DNA from: Cyclina sinensis
Taxonomy: Eukaryota > Mollusca > Bivalvia > Venerida > Veneridae
Assembly (NCBI GenBank): GCA_012932295.1
Contig: JAAONU010000011.1
Span: 16,514,136 to 16,578,135 of the forward strand
Direction of reading: 5' to 3'
Length of the DNA stretch: 64,000 nt
The notes under the pieces are model-generated. The model saw nothing but the letters and a program-made list of their open reading frames with translations. It made no database searches and was not told where the DNA came from. This document shows, one piece after another, positions 35,009 to 45,350 of this stretch (positions are counted from its first letter, which is position 1; each line of letters begins with the position of its first letter). The position numbers and the translations under genes were made by a program.

Positions 35009-38000
35009 AAGTATTTAATCAAAATTCGATTTATTTCTATTAATGATCATACTTTCTGAAAATAAAAACCATTTTTTTCAAACTACTGCTTAAAGTGAAG
35101 ATAATTTACAAAAAACACCTAAGCCAATTATTTTTTTCATTGTTTTCTTTTCATTTATATATTTTTTTAATTGCATAAATAAACAATAATATGTATATAA
35201 AGAGCTTTATTGACGCCAATTAACGAGAAAAGAAATTAAGTTTAACTAGAAATTTAATTAAACTTGTCAGTTTATTGCAATGATACAGGTTAATTAACGT
35301 AGACTTTCATATTGACCATTAACGGGAAAATGGTGACGTCATTGCGAAGTGGTAGCCAAAGATCATTTTCTGAGCTTTGCCCGTGGGTACACGAATAACT
35401 AATACAGTAAATACTTTTTTATGACTTTGCAATATTTTTCTAAATAAAATTGTATTCGTCTTTCTCTCTAAAGGTAATAGCAAATATTTTATCATACATG
35501 TATAGTAAGTTCACTCTGCCTCTTCATTCTGTGACATTTGGCGATTCTTAGTTGTTAAAAAGTGCAAATTGGTAGGCAGACCAATAAAGTAAATATCTAC
35601 CAAAATATTGTAACGTAAGTCCATATACAAATAATACAATAGTCGACACACCTATTATCATATTATAAATTCGCATATAATAGAAATATCCTTTAGTCTT
35701 TCACCTTTGACATAGTTTGCTTTTGTAAATAGTATGAAAATTTCTTTGTTTTCTTTATATACTACCGACAGTTTATATTACGTATCTCAATTAACTGCAT
35801 CTATCGATGACTTCGTTACTTAAAGCAGAAATATTTCAAAGAAATTTTTAAACGTAATATTACATTTTCTTGTACTAACGGAATACACCGACAACGCACC
35901 AACAGAAAATAATGTTCTAGGCAAAATAAATTGACAAGACTAACCTGTCTTGTAAAATGAAAAACACATGAAAACCGGTGTTTAAGTAATTTCAAGTAAA
36001 TTTCAACGTCATTTTAGAGGTGTCAGAAATCAGACTGAAATACAACAAACGGACCGTAGTCAAGATGTGAGGTGAAATTTAAACGTTTAATTTCAAAGCT
36101 CACATATCAGAATTATAAACAACAAAGTACAAAAATACAGTTAACTCTGCCTCTTCCTATGTTCTACATCGAATCAGAAAACAGTTTTAAAAAATCTTAC
36201 CGATTTGCTAAGGTATTTTTGCAATATTTGACAATTTCTGAAAATAAAATCATATAGTGAATTTGTTTAGGAAGACAATCGTGCTATGTTTGCTCTGATT
36301 CGCCCAACACAGTCAGTGACATTGGGTGATTTTAAGTCATTAAAAAGTGAAAAAGAATGGGATGAGTTGAGGAAAATATATAGGTACCATATTATTGTAA
36401 CGAAGTCCATAGACGGTTAATACAATAATCATTACAAACTTAAACTTGAATAGAAATCTTCAAACTTCGCCTTTCGCGTGTTTTCACCTTTGTAAATACC
36501 CTGAATTTTATACATAATAACGGATTGGTTTATGTTACGGTGTTCTATTAATTGCATCATCGTTTCAACATACCCACTAAAGAACTTGTTTTGTAGTAGA
36601 AGTATTTAAAGGAATTTTTATACGTATATAAATATATTCTTAGAAAAGGGAATACAAAAACAGATAATAATCTACTTTCCAAAATAAATTGTTGTACCTG
36701 TCTGTCTTGTAAAACAGTTTGATTAAAATCGACTCCTTAAAACCGCCACACTATAAAGATCTGACGACGTGACTCTAAAATGTGCTTTTATCAACAACCT
36801 TCTGAACCAATCAGATTGTCGCTGACAAAATCGCAGACGAAAATGATCATCGCCGTACTTGTCGAAGAGTTCCGAACGTTGTATTTTTAATGGCTGCGCC
36901 CATGTTACAATAGCTTTCTTAATATGGAAAATGAAAAAAAAAACACGAAGAAAAACATATTTAACGGAATTTAAGTGTATTCTTTGTGATACAGATTCTT
37001 TTTCCATTGTCATAACGTCACCAGGTAGAAAGTAAACACGCAAACATTTGTAGTAGTTTTAACGATGAATCCTAGACACTTTTTCCGACTCATCAATAGC
37101 AGCCATATTACTAAGAGCTTTATGACACAGGCTCTTTGACTGACTATTAAACAAATAGTTATTGGGAGAGAACCAGTCATGCTTATATACGGTGTTTACG
37201 GGCTGTTAGCATTCTTTAAGGAGATTGTCTTGTAAAATCAAACGATGCAAATACATTGTAGGTGTTTAGCTATTTTCAAGTCTTTTTCAACATAAGTTTT
37301 ATTGTAAATTGTCAGAGATCAGCTCAAAATATTTCAAACAAGCGGCAAGTAATCACTTCATTTGTTTTAAAAAAATCTAATATGATGACAGCTTTAAACT
37401 GCAATAAAAGCTTCGATCGCTAAAACCCACCTCCCCTTTATTTGTTAAAATAATATTATACATTTGACATTATACTTAAAAAGAGAAACACTGGCTCCAA
37501 AAATATCGTTGTCATTTTCTTTCATTATTTTTTTTCAGAGGATCATATTGTTTTGGGCGACAAATTAAATAAAACTCGGTATTTTCTCAATGGAAAAAAA
37601 AAGTTTTACTTAACGGTACAAATGCTTTGTTTCACATTTCAAATATCAAATGCATCAAACCATAAATATTGATACAAGTACAAAAAGCCATAGTAATGAT
37701 TAAATATAATTCACCGTGAACAAATCATTCAGCTACAGCTGGTGGTCGTAATTTTAAATGGTTCACTAGTATGATTTTGAAAAATCAACATGCGTACACG
37801 TAAGTGTAATAAGATAAAGTTTTATTGTAGAAAAATTAATACTTTATAAACGACAACTTTTCAATGTTTTCTTCTTCTTAAACGGTGTCTCCAGCGTTAA
37901 AAATGATATTATCTAAAAACTATCTTATTAAGATTTACTATCATTTTCTTATTTGCTGTTACAAAGACGTGATGCGTTGTAAGAACAGAGCGTCGGACTG

Positions 38001-38118
38001 CCCACCTGTAATAGTCGACATATGGTTTTATTTTATGTTTTCCAGTGAACTATAGAGTTATCTCAGTGAAATAAAATTAATAATCTACTGTTTTAAAACC
38101 ATTTTTACTTTCACTAAA
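35009..38118 (+). repeat. Recent tandem duplication, unit 1
   Basis: The first ~96 bases (35009-35104) match 38126-38221, and 36490-38118 matches 38232-39853, nearly base for base. The segment 35105-36489 is absent from unit 2. Differences are single substitutions or homopolymer-length changes. Within unit 1, 35480-36075 is itself a much older diverged copy of 36280-37345; for example 'gtgacattYggYgattYttagt' and 'tgtaacg(t)aagtccata' recur. The 106-codon minus-strand frame at 36723-37043 is shifted in unit 2 and is not treated as a gene. Confidence 0.92.
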
Positions 38119-38125
38119 AAAAAAG

Positions 38126-39853
38126 TATTTAATCAAAATTCGATTTATTTCTATTAATGATCATACTTTCTGAAAATAAAAACCATTTTTTTCAAACTAC
38201 TGCTTAAAGTGAAGATAATTTAATTTGTAAATACTCTGAATTTTATACATAATAACGGATTGGTTTATGTTACGGTGTTCTATTAATTGCATCATCGTTT
38301 CAACATACCCACTAAAGAACTTGTTTTGTAGTAGAAGTATTTAAAGGAATTTTTATACGTATATAAATATATTCTTAGAAAAGGGAATACAAAAACAGAT
38401 AATAATCTACTTTCCAAAATAAATTGTTGTACCTGTCTTTCTTGTAAAACAGTTTGATTAAAATCGACTCCTTAAAACCGCCACACTATAAAGATCTGAC
38501 GACGTGACTCTAAAATGTGCTTTTATCAACAACCTTCTGAACCAATCAGATTGTCGCTGACAAAATCGCAGACGAACATGATCATCGCCGTACTTTTCGA
38601 AGTGTTCCGAACGTTGTATTTTAATGGCTGCGCCCATGTAACAATAGCTTTCTTAATATGGAAGAATGAAAAAAAAACACGAAGAAAAACATATTTAACG
38701 GAATTTAAGTGTATTCATTGTGATACAGATTCTTTTTCCATTTTCATAACGTCACCAGGTAGAAAGTAAACACGCAAACATTTGTAGTAGTTTTAACGAT
38801 GAATCCTAGACACTTTTTCCGACTCATCAATAGCAGCCATATTACTAAGAGCTTTATGACACAGGCTCTTTGACTGACTATTAAACAAATAGTTATTAGG
38901 AGAGAACCAGTCATGCTTATATACGGTGTTTACGGGCTGTAAGCATTCTTTAAGGAGTTTGTCTTGTAAAATCAAACGATGCAAATACATTGTAGGTGTT
39001 TAGCTATTTTCAAGTCTTTTTCAACATAAGTTTTATTGTAAATTGTCAGAGATCAGATCAAAATATTTCAAACAAGCGGCAAGTAATCACTTCATTTGTT
39101 TAAAAAAAATCTAATATGATGACAGCTTTAAACTGCAATAAAAGCTTCGGTCGCTAAAACCCACCTCCCCTTTATTTGTTAAAATAATATTATACATTTG
39201 ACATTATACTTAAAAAAGAGAAACACTGGCTCCAAAAATATCGTTGTCATTTTCTTTCATTATTTTTTTTTCAGAGGATCATATTGTTTTGGGCGACAAA
39301 TTAGATAAAACTCGGTATTTTCTCAATGGAAAAAAAGTTTTACTTAACGGTACAAATGCTATGTTTCACATTTCAAATATCAAATGCATCAAACCATAAA
39401 TATTGATACAAGTACAAAAAGCCATATTAATGATTAAATATAATTCACCGTGAACAAATCATTCAGCTACAGCTGGTGGTCGTAATTTTAAATGGTTCAC
39501 TAGTATGATTTTGAAAAATCAACATGCGTATACGTAAGTGTAATAAGATAAAGTTTTATTGTAGAAAAATTAATACTTTATAAACGACAACTTTTCAATG
39601 TTTTCTTCTTCTTAAACGGTGTCTCCAGCGTTAAAAATGATATTATCTAAAAACTATCTTATTAAGATTTACTATCATTTTCTTATTTGCTGTTACAAAG
39701 ACGTGATGCGTTGTAAGAACAGAGCGTCGGACTGCCCACCTGTAATAGTCGACATATGGTTTTATTTTATGTTTTCCAGTGAACTATAGAGTTATCTCAG
39801 TGAAATAAAATTGATAATCTACTGTTTTAAAACCATTTTTACTTTCACTGTTT
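38126..39853 (+). repeat. Recent tandem duplication, unit 2 (internally deleted)
   Basis: Begins 'agtatttaatcaaaattcg' immediately after a short A-tract and ends 'tttttactttcact', the same ends as unit 1. The junction 'gataatttaatttgtaaat' joins sequences that are 1.38 kb apart in unit 1. Small frames at 38515 and 38793 do not hold in unit 1. Confidence 0.92.
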
Positions 39854-40800
39854 TTGTCAAACTACTCTTTTAAAACTCATTATCTCCCATCGTTACATTT
39901 GTCACAAGTTCTACACAACAGTCCAATACTTTCATATCCAGGATCTCCAGCACGTCCTCCGTTCAAGAGAATCAGGCAGATAATTGATAGTGACAGTGAT
40001 TAAGTAATTTAAAATACACAAATAAATCTTGTGAAAGTTGTGTTTCCATAGTTGTACAAGATGGCGGATTTTTTTTATCGAATGACAGCTGATTGGTGTG
40101 TTTATTACTCCGCCATTCATGGCCAGACGAAGATCAGATTTGTTTCATTTGACAACTGCGTAAGTTTAAATAAAGTTAATGGATTTTTTTTCAGTTTCTT
40201 TAGATGATGTAGGTAGATCAGATGTTTGAAATACTTGTATCTGAAATAAATGTCAGAAATATTTTTTCTTTTGCTTTATCAATAAACATTGGACATAAAG
40301 CGGCTAATATTTGGGACCCTCCTAAGGGAACAAGACATTCTCAGTTTTAGTTTGTGAAAATATCTGTTTTTGGTCTTCACTTGTGAAATAAAATCGCTAT
40401 TTCACTGAAACAATGAAATATCCTCTATATATGCAATCTTATATCTTATTTAGTATGAAAATATGAAAAAAACATAACATAGGTTATTTTTATTAAAAAA
40501 AAACCCTAAACCATTTGCCTCAGATTTATCAGTTTCATGAACATTTGTTTCGGTCAAGACAATAACAGTCATAACCGTCAATATTTGAAACACTGTCTAT
40601 ATTCTTATTTAGTCTTCGGATATATATCCAGCTTTGTATTTATGACAAATTTTACAAAATTATTAAGAATAATCTAAGACAAATTCAGTCTTCATATAAT
40701 TATCATAAACATTAAATACAATACAATAATTCTATCTCGCCGCATCTGTAATAAACATTTTCTGTCACTTTTCATTGCCAATAGCTCTATATATCATTTG
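39680..40800 (+). repeat. Diverged duplication, copy 1 (overlaps the end of unit 2)
   Basis: Collinear with about 41997-43070. Shared blocks include 'gctgttacaaagacgtgatg', 'tcatatccaggatctccagc', 'tttccatagttgtacaagat' and 'gctctatatatcat'. I estimate about 85-90 percent identity by eye. Confidence 0.88.
40061..40159 (+). CDS. Putative first coding exon, 33 codons, gene unrecognised
   Basis: An ATG in the context caagATGGCGG opens a 33-codon frame ending exactly at a consensus donor, TGC|GTAAGT (40160-40165). Key part: MTADWCVYYSAIHG, then TKIRFVSFDNC. The second copy at 42381-42478 keeps the frame from the second Met and the donor. Between copies four of the seven changes after that Met are synonymous third-base changes, and two of the rest are conservative (Gln/Glu, Asp/Glu). 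CAAGATGGCGG is also a YY1-type motif often found at transcription starts. No matching second exon was found: the nearest acceptor (40194) would make an implausible 35-base intron and an early stop. I do not recognise the protein. It may be the start of a multi-copy gene whose remainder is lost or beyond easy recognition. Confidence 0.38.
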
Positions 40801-41714
40801 CTTGTTTCTTTCTTATGTATATGAGACGTGACATGACTAATTCAACAATCTGGTCAATTTGACGTCATCAATAAAACGACAAAGGTTTACGTTACAAACG
40901 TTCAAACACATGATGTTTTCCACTTTCACTGAATTTCCATAAAATGCTGTCTTTGTAAAATGTGAGTTAGGTCTTTAAATGCTACTGAATAATTGAACAA
41001 CCTTGCAACTTTATGACAGTTTGCATATTACCTGGTATGACGTCCGCAATGCATACTATAAGTGTACTTTCTGGCAGTCAGATTGCGATAAAAAGTACAT
41101 AAAATAATTTCAAAGCATTCTGTTATCAGTAAATTAAAAAACTAAACATGAAAACTTTGACCACATTGTTGATAATCTCATGACACGGCCCATATATTAC
41201 TTATAATTTCTTCTTTCTTATTCATTAATTTGGTCGCTTCAAGTTCTTCTACCTTTTTATTTAGTTATCAAGACTACAAGGCAAGGATGGCCTGATCTGA
41301 CAGGGGTCTTATCATGTAACGTGTATTTTTGTCTATTCATTTGGCTCAGTAGCATTACCTAAAGCATCATTACTGTTATAACGTAGAAGTGTATAGTGAA
41401 TAATTGATATTAGAAAAATTATAAAGTGACACTTTACATAACTCGTGTTTAAGCTTTCTTAATTGAACAAAACTGAATTTTTAAACGCAGCATAAAAGTT
41501 TCAGATGACTATAATATTGGAATTATTATACTGCAAACGACGGTTGTATTGCCTATATATAGGCCATCAACAAAGCCAGTTTGTAACAGGTCATACGCAA
41601 ATTAATAAACTCTCTGATTAAAATACTGTTGCTTGGAAACAAAATAATCGGGTTTTTATTTGAAAGAATAACTTTAAAGCAAGTATTGATTACTGTAAAA
41701 CAATATATACTTAC

Positions 41715-41840
41715 AAGAAGGTGGAAACTATGTGACAATATAATCCAAGCATTCATCATTCGTTTTCCTGAGTTCAGTGTCCGTCGTCCACCACTTCCTT
41801 TAAAGAACATCTGCTCCGGACCAAAGTTGATGAAACCTGA
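41715..41840 (-). CDS. Weak internal exon candidate
   Basis: On the minus strand an acceptor (atattatctcag, or 4 bases later ctcagtcag) precedes an open block of about 41 codons ending in a consensus donor, CTT|GTAAGTATAT (41714). The peptide includes GFINFGPEQMFFKGSGGRRT and NSGKRMMNAW. The block is richer in G and C than its surroundings. No partner exon was found on this strand nearby, and I do not recognise the sequence, so it could be a relic or chance. Confidence 0.25.
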
Positions 41841-41881
41841 CTGAGATAATATTCTTCTTATTATTACATTTTTTTCCAAAC

Positions 41882-41992
41882 CATATGGCCCATAGCTAAG
41901 ATATTTAGCATGTAACGTTGTCTAGTGGTTCTGTACAAAACTACAACAAAGAGACTACGCCCGAGTGGTCAGTAATTTTATATAGACGTGTT
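41882..41992 (+). repeat. 110-bp direct repeat flanking a duplicated segment, left
   Basis: Runs 'catatggcccatagctaag' to 'atatagacgtgttt' and matches 43062-43172 with few changes. The two copies bracket the 1.07-kb duplicate of 39680-40800. Confidence 0.85.
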
Positions 41993-43061
41993 TATCATTT
42001 CCTTGTTTGCTGTTACAAAGACGTGATGCGTTGTAAGAACAGATCGTCGGACTGCCCACCTATTATAGACGACATATGGTTTTATTTTATGTTTTCCACT
42101 GAATTATTGAGTTTTCTCAGTAAAATAAAATTGATAATCCACTGTTTTAAAACTGTGGAATACCATTTTTATTTTTGCCGAACTACTTTTTTAAACTCAT
42201 CACCTCCTTTTGTTACATTTGTCACAAGTTCTACACAACAGTCCCATAATTTCATATCCAGGATCTCCAGCTCGTCCTCCATACAAGAGAACCAGGTAGA
42301 TAATTGATAGTGACAATGATAAAGTAATTTAAAATACACAAATAAATCTTGTAAAAGATGTGTTTCCATAGTTGTACAAGATGGCGGACTTTTGAATCAA
42401 ATGACAGCTGATCGGTGTGTTTATTACTCTGCAATTCACGGCGAGACGAAGATCAGATTTGTTTCATTTGAAAATTGCGTAAATCTAAATAAAGTTAATT
42501 GTTGTTTTTTTCAGTGTCTTTAGATGATATAGATAGATCAGATGGTTGAGATACTTGTATCTGAAATGAATGTCAGAACTAATTTCTATTGCTTTATCAA
42601 TAAAGATTAGAAATAAAGCGGCTATTATTTAGGGCCCTTCACAGGGAACAAGAAATTCTAAGAGATAGTTTGTAAAAATATCTGTTTTTTGGTCTTCACT
42701 CTTGAAATTAAATCGATATTTTACTGGAACAATCAAATATCCTCTATATATTTAAGTTTATATTCTATGTAATATGGAAATATGAAAAAAAAACATCACA
42801 TAGATTATTTTTCTTAAAAAAACCCTGAACCATTTGCCCTGTTTTTTCAGTTTCATGAACATTTGTTTCTGTCAAGACAATAACAGTTATAACCGTCAGT
42901 ATTTGAAACACTGTCTATATTTTTATTTAGTCCTCGGATATATATCTAGCTTTGTATTTATGACAATAAAGTATAAACTAAGATAAATTCATTCTTTGAA
43001 TAATTATTACAAACTTCAAATAAAATACAACATTTTCTGTCACTTTTCAATAGCTCTATAT
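41993..43061 (+). repeat. Diverged duplication, copy 2
   Basis: Counterpart of 39680-40800 in the same orientation; ends at 'gctctatatatcatatgg', where the right direct repeat takes over. Confidence 0.88.
42381..42478 (+). pseudogene. Second copy of the putative first exon
   Basis: The same caagATGGCGG context as at 40061, but the first frame stops at codon 5 (TGA). From the second ATG (42401) the frame stays open for 26 codons, MTADRCVYYSAIHG to FVSFENC, to a donor TGC|GTAAAT, weaker than in the first copy. It may be a functional copy using the second ATG or a decaying one. Confidence 0.33.
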
Positions 43062-43172
43062 ATCATATGGCCTATAGCTAAGTTATTTAGCATATAACAT
43101 TGTCTAGTGGTTCTGTACAAAACTACTACAAAGAGACTAAGCCCGAGTGGTCAGTAATTATATATAGACGTG
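43062..43172 (+). repeat. 110-bp direct repeat, right
   Basis: Matches 41882-41992; 'tagcatRtaacRttgtctag', 'ggttctgtacaaaactac' and 'gcccgagtggtcagtaatt' are shared. After it the sequence becomes unique (gatgaaaaactaaaaatcc). Confidence 0.85.
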
Positions 43173-43239
43173 TTTGATGAAAAACTAAAAATCCGCTAAA
43201 TAATTGTTGAAGGAACCTTCATGTTCACATATATAATTT

Positions 43240-43700
43240 TGTCCTTAATTCATGTGACCTTTACCTTGACTTCCTGACCTAGTTTGTTGTTTTTTACAGC
43301 TACAGTTTTGAAATTTGAACTAAATATATTAAATGTGCATGCAAATTTTTACTTTGATATAAAGCTACTTTGACCTTGACATATTGATATGGTCCCGGCT
43401 ATGGCTATGAAAGTTGTACAATATATACATTTTTCTTGATTTTATATTTTAAGTTATTTTTTGGTTACTTGTACTTTGGCATACATTCTTGCTTTTAGGC
43501 TACAGCATTGATATTGTAAATTTGCTTGCACATTTAAACGTTTAATTTGGCCGACCATGACCTTGACCTACTGACCACATTTCTGTTTTTTAAGCTACAG
43601 TGACATGCAATTTAAACGGTTTCTATAATTTTGCATATAACTGCCAATTTTGACCAGGACTGACTTTGTTTTGCAGAAAAGAAAGTTTAAATTGGCCCTG
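43240..43700 (+). repeat. Degenerate 'tgaccttgacctactgacc' tandem repeat
   Basis: Units start at 'gacctttaccttgacttcctg' (43257), 'tttgaccttgacatattga' (43369) and 'gaccttgacctactgacc' (43559), each followed by 'gttttttaYagctaca' and 'ttgaaatttgaac'-like blocks. It is a familiar bivalve repeat (recalled). A related block in opposite orientation lies at 61020-61510. Confidence 0.65.
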
Positions 43701-44275
43701 TCCAAGGGGTCAACATTTACAAACCCTGATGATATTTAGACAGAATAAGCTCAGTAAAAGTGCAAATAATTGAACATAATTTTTGAAGTCTTAAATATTT
43801 TTTGCTGAATAGCTGTAGTTGTAATTGTAGTTGAATATAATTCAATGGCCTTGCTGTTTACGAAAGTGGTGCTAAGATTAGTAAAACAAAGCAATCATAG
43901 CCAGTGTCTTCTGGGGACATATGATAATGGACGCTGATATGTTTCAGGTCAGGATTTTTTCGTATGATGTATAAAGAGCTCGCCTCTAAAGACTGTATGG
44001 ATATTTTTCATGCGCAACTTGGTTCTCCGAGTCCAGTCATACGGCCGGTAACTATTATCTACCAAGCTCACCAATCTTTTACAGCTGTTATAACATGCTG
44101 GACTATTCGACATATTGCTTATTTACTTTTGTACTAAAATTAGACAAAAGTAATAAAATATTTGAATTTGGACAGAAAAGGCAAGTATCACCTGAAGATA
44201 TTGGTCAAACTGGCATTTGCTTGAAAAGAAAAAGGTTGTTAATGAAATAATAAAAAGAGACAGTGCTTTCAATGA

Positions 44276-44281
44276 TTTATT
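44276..44281 (-). promoter_or_regulatory. Candidate poly(A) signal of the minus-strand peptide-precursor gene
   Basis: TTTATT on the plus strand reads AATAAA on the minus strand, about 670 bases after the stop codon at 44950-44952. Chosen by position only. Confidence 0.3.
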
Positions 44282-44949
44282 GAATACAGATCACCTGACT
44301 GAAATAGCATCATCATTTTTAAACAGTTAAGACAGTATTTTTGTCTTAAAGAGTTTACCAAGCGCTTCTCTGGTCACCTGAATTCTAGCACTATTCTTGC
44401 AAAATAACAAGGCATCGTATGTGAGGAGAACAATATCACATTTAATTACTTCCAAATTAAACGAACAAGAATCAGGTTTTGAAATAATACACACATTCAA
44501 GTTGTTCAAGAAGTGCTTTCTTTTGTAAGACAAAAATTGCACAGACAACACATGTGCCGCAAGATTGTATCTTAACATTTTTTCAATCATGCAAACACAT
44601 ATTTAAAGCGAAATTAAAATATTTTTATAGCGAAATTAACCTTTTTAACTTAACTTTTTACAAAGAATTATAATGTAATACTTCTCTGGAAAATTGTACT
44701 GCATAAAGTTTTCAATTTTGTAAGAATCTAAACAAAAAAAATACAACTTATTTTACTTGAAATTTGTTGCACTGAAAATCTTTTTAAAACAGTCGTTTGA
44801 TTCTTTTGTTTTTGCATAATACCTTTTTTAAAGTTGGTAGGATTGGCAATTCTATTTCTTGATCTATTGAATATATGCGGTATTTTTAACAAAAAATCCT
44901 GATCGTTTTCGAACGTAATGAAAACGAACAAATGTTGGTCTTCGGTTCA

Positions 44950-45350
44950 TCACGTGCCAGCGGCCATTGCTCTTGGACAGACGCGATATCCAATCAGTCG
45001 ACACCACTCTCTTGAAGGTGGTGTGATAGCGGAATTACGTTTGCTAGAGCGAGAGTTAACACTTTGTTTTAAACTTTGTCCTTGAAGATTCCTTAAACTA
45101 GGTTGAGTTTGCTTTTTATCCAGTGAGTTGCGGCGATAAAGCAATATATGAATGAGGTTAGTACCGTTTCCATCTTTCCTGTTTAGTTTGTCTTTTACAG
45201 AGGGAATGGTAACTCCTTTCAAATGGCCAGACTGTGAAGGTTTTCTTTGTTTTTTGTTAATGTGACTACTATGTCCTCGTGTCAAATGTGTTTCCTTCAA
45301 AATTTCAGTAACTGTTAAAAGACAGTGCTTTAGTAATGATAATCTGTCAT
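44950..45350 (-). CDS. Putative secreted peptide precursor, exon 3 (terminal)
   Basis: On the minus strand the acceptor tccattattttttcag ends at 45351 and the open frame runs 401 nt to TGA at 44952-44950. Two bases complete the codon split with exon 2, then 132 codons follow: an amphipathic stretch DDRLSLLKHCLLTVTEILKE, a long basic Ser/Asn/Gln-rich region with dibasic sites (KK, RK, RR, KK, KR), and a C-terminal part NSAITPPSREW-CRLIGYRVC-PRAMAAGT after the final KR. The two cysteines could form one 9-residue ring. GC content is clearly above the flanks. No transposon motif is present and I do not recognise a family. Reading: proprotein processed at basic sites, or a small basic secreted protein. 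Confidence 0.6.

Noticed and set aside
36723..37043. 106-codon minus-strand open frame
   Set aside because: The nearly identical unit 2 sequence (38480-38770) has homopolymer-length changes that break the frame, so it is not being kept as protein.
38793..38990. 65-codon minus-strand frame ending MAAIDESEKVSRIHR
   Set aside because: In unit 1 the corresponding frame has a stop (gctgttagc versus gctgtaagc), so there is no sign of selection.
40160..40194. Short intron after the putative first exon (GTAAGT..TTTTTTTCAG)
   Set aside because: 35 bases is below normal intron length, and the reading frame would stop after two further codons.
41882..41992. tRNA-like 'gtctagtggttc' in the 110-bp repeat
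   Set aside because: It resembles box A only; no box B or tRNA fold follows.
39932..42434. Similar minus-strand frames in the two duplicates (HLVQLWKH.., WRSWI)
   Set aside because: They are open in both copies only because the DNA is duplicated; changes are mostly non-synonymous, and the plus-strand exon reading explains the conserved part better.
41882..43172. LTR retrotransposon bounded by the 110-bp direct repeats
   Set aside because: No primer-binding site, polypurine tract, gag/pol frame or TG..CA ends; the enclosed sequence is a duplicate of neighbouring DNA.
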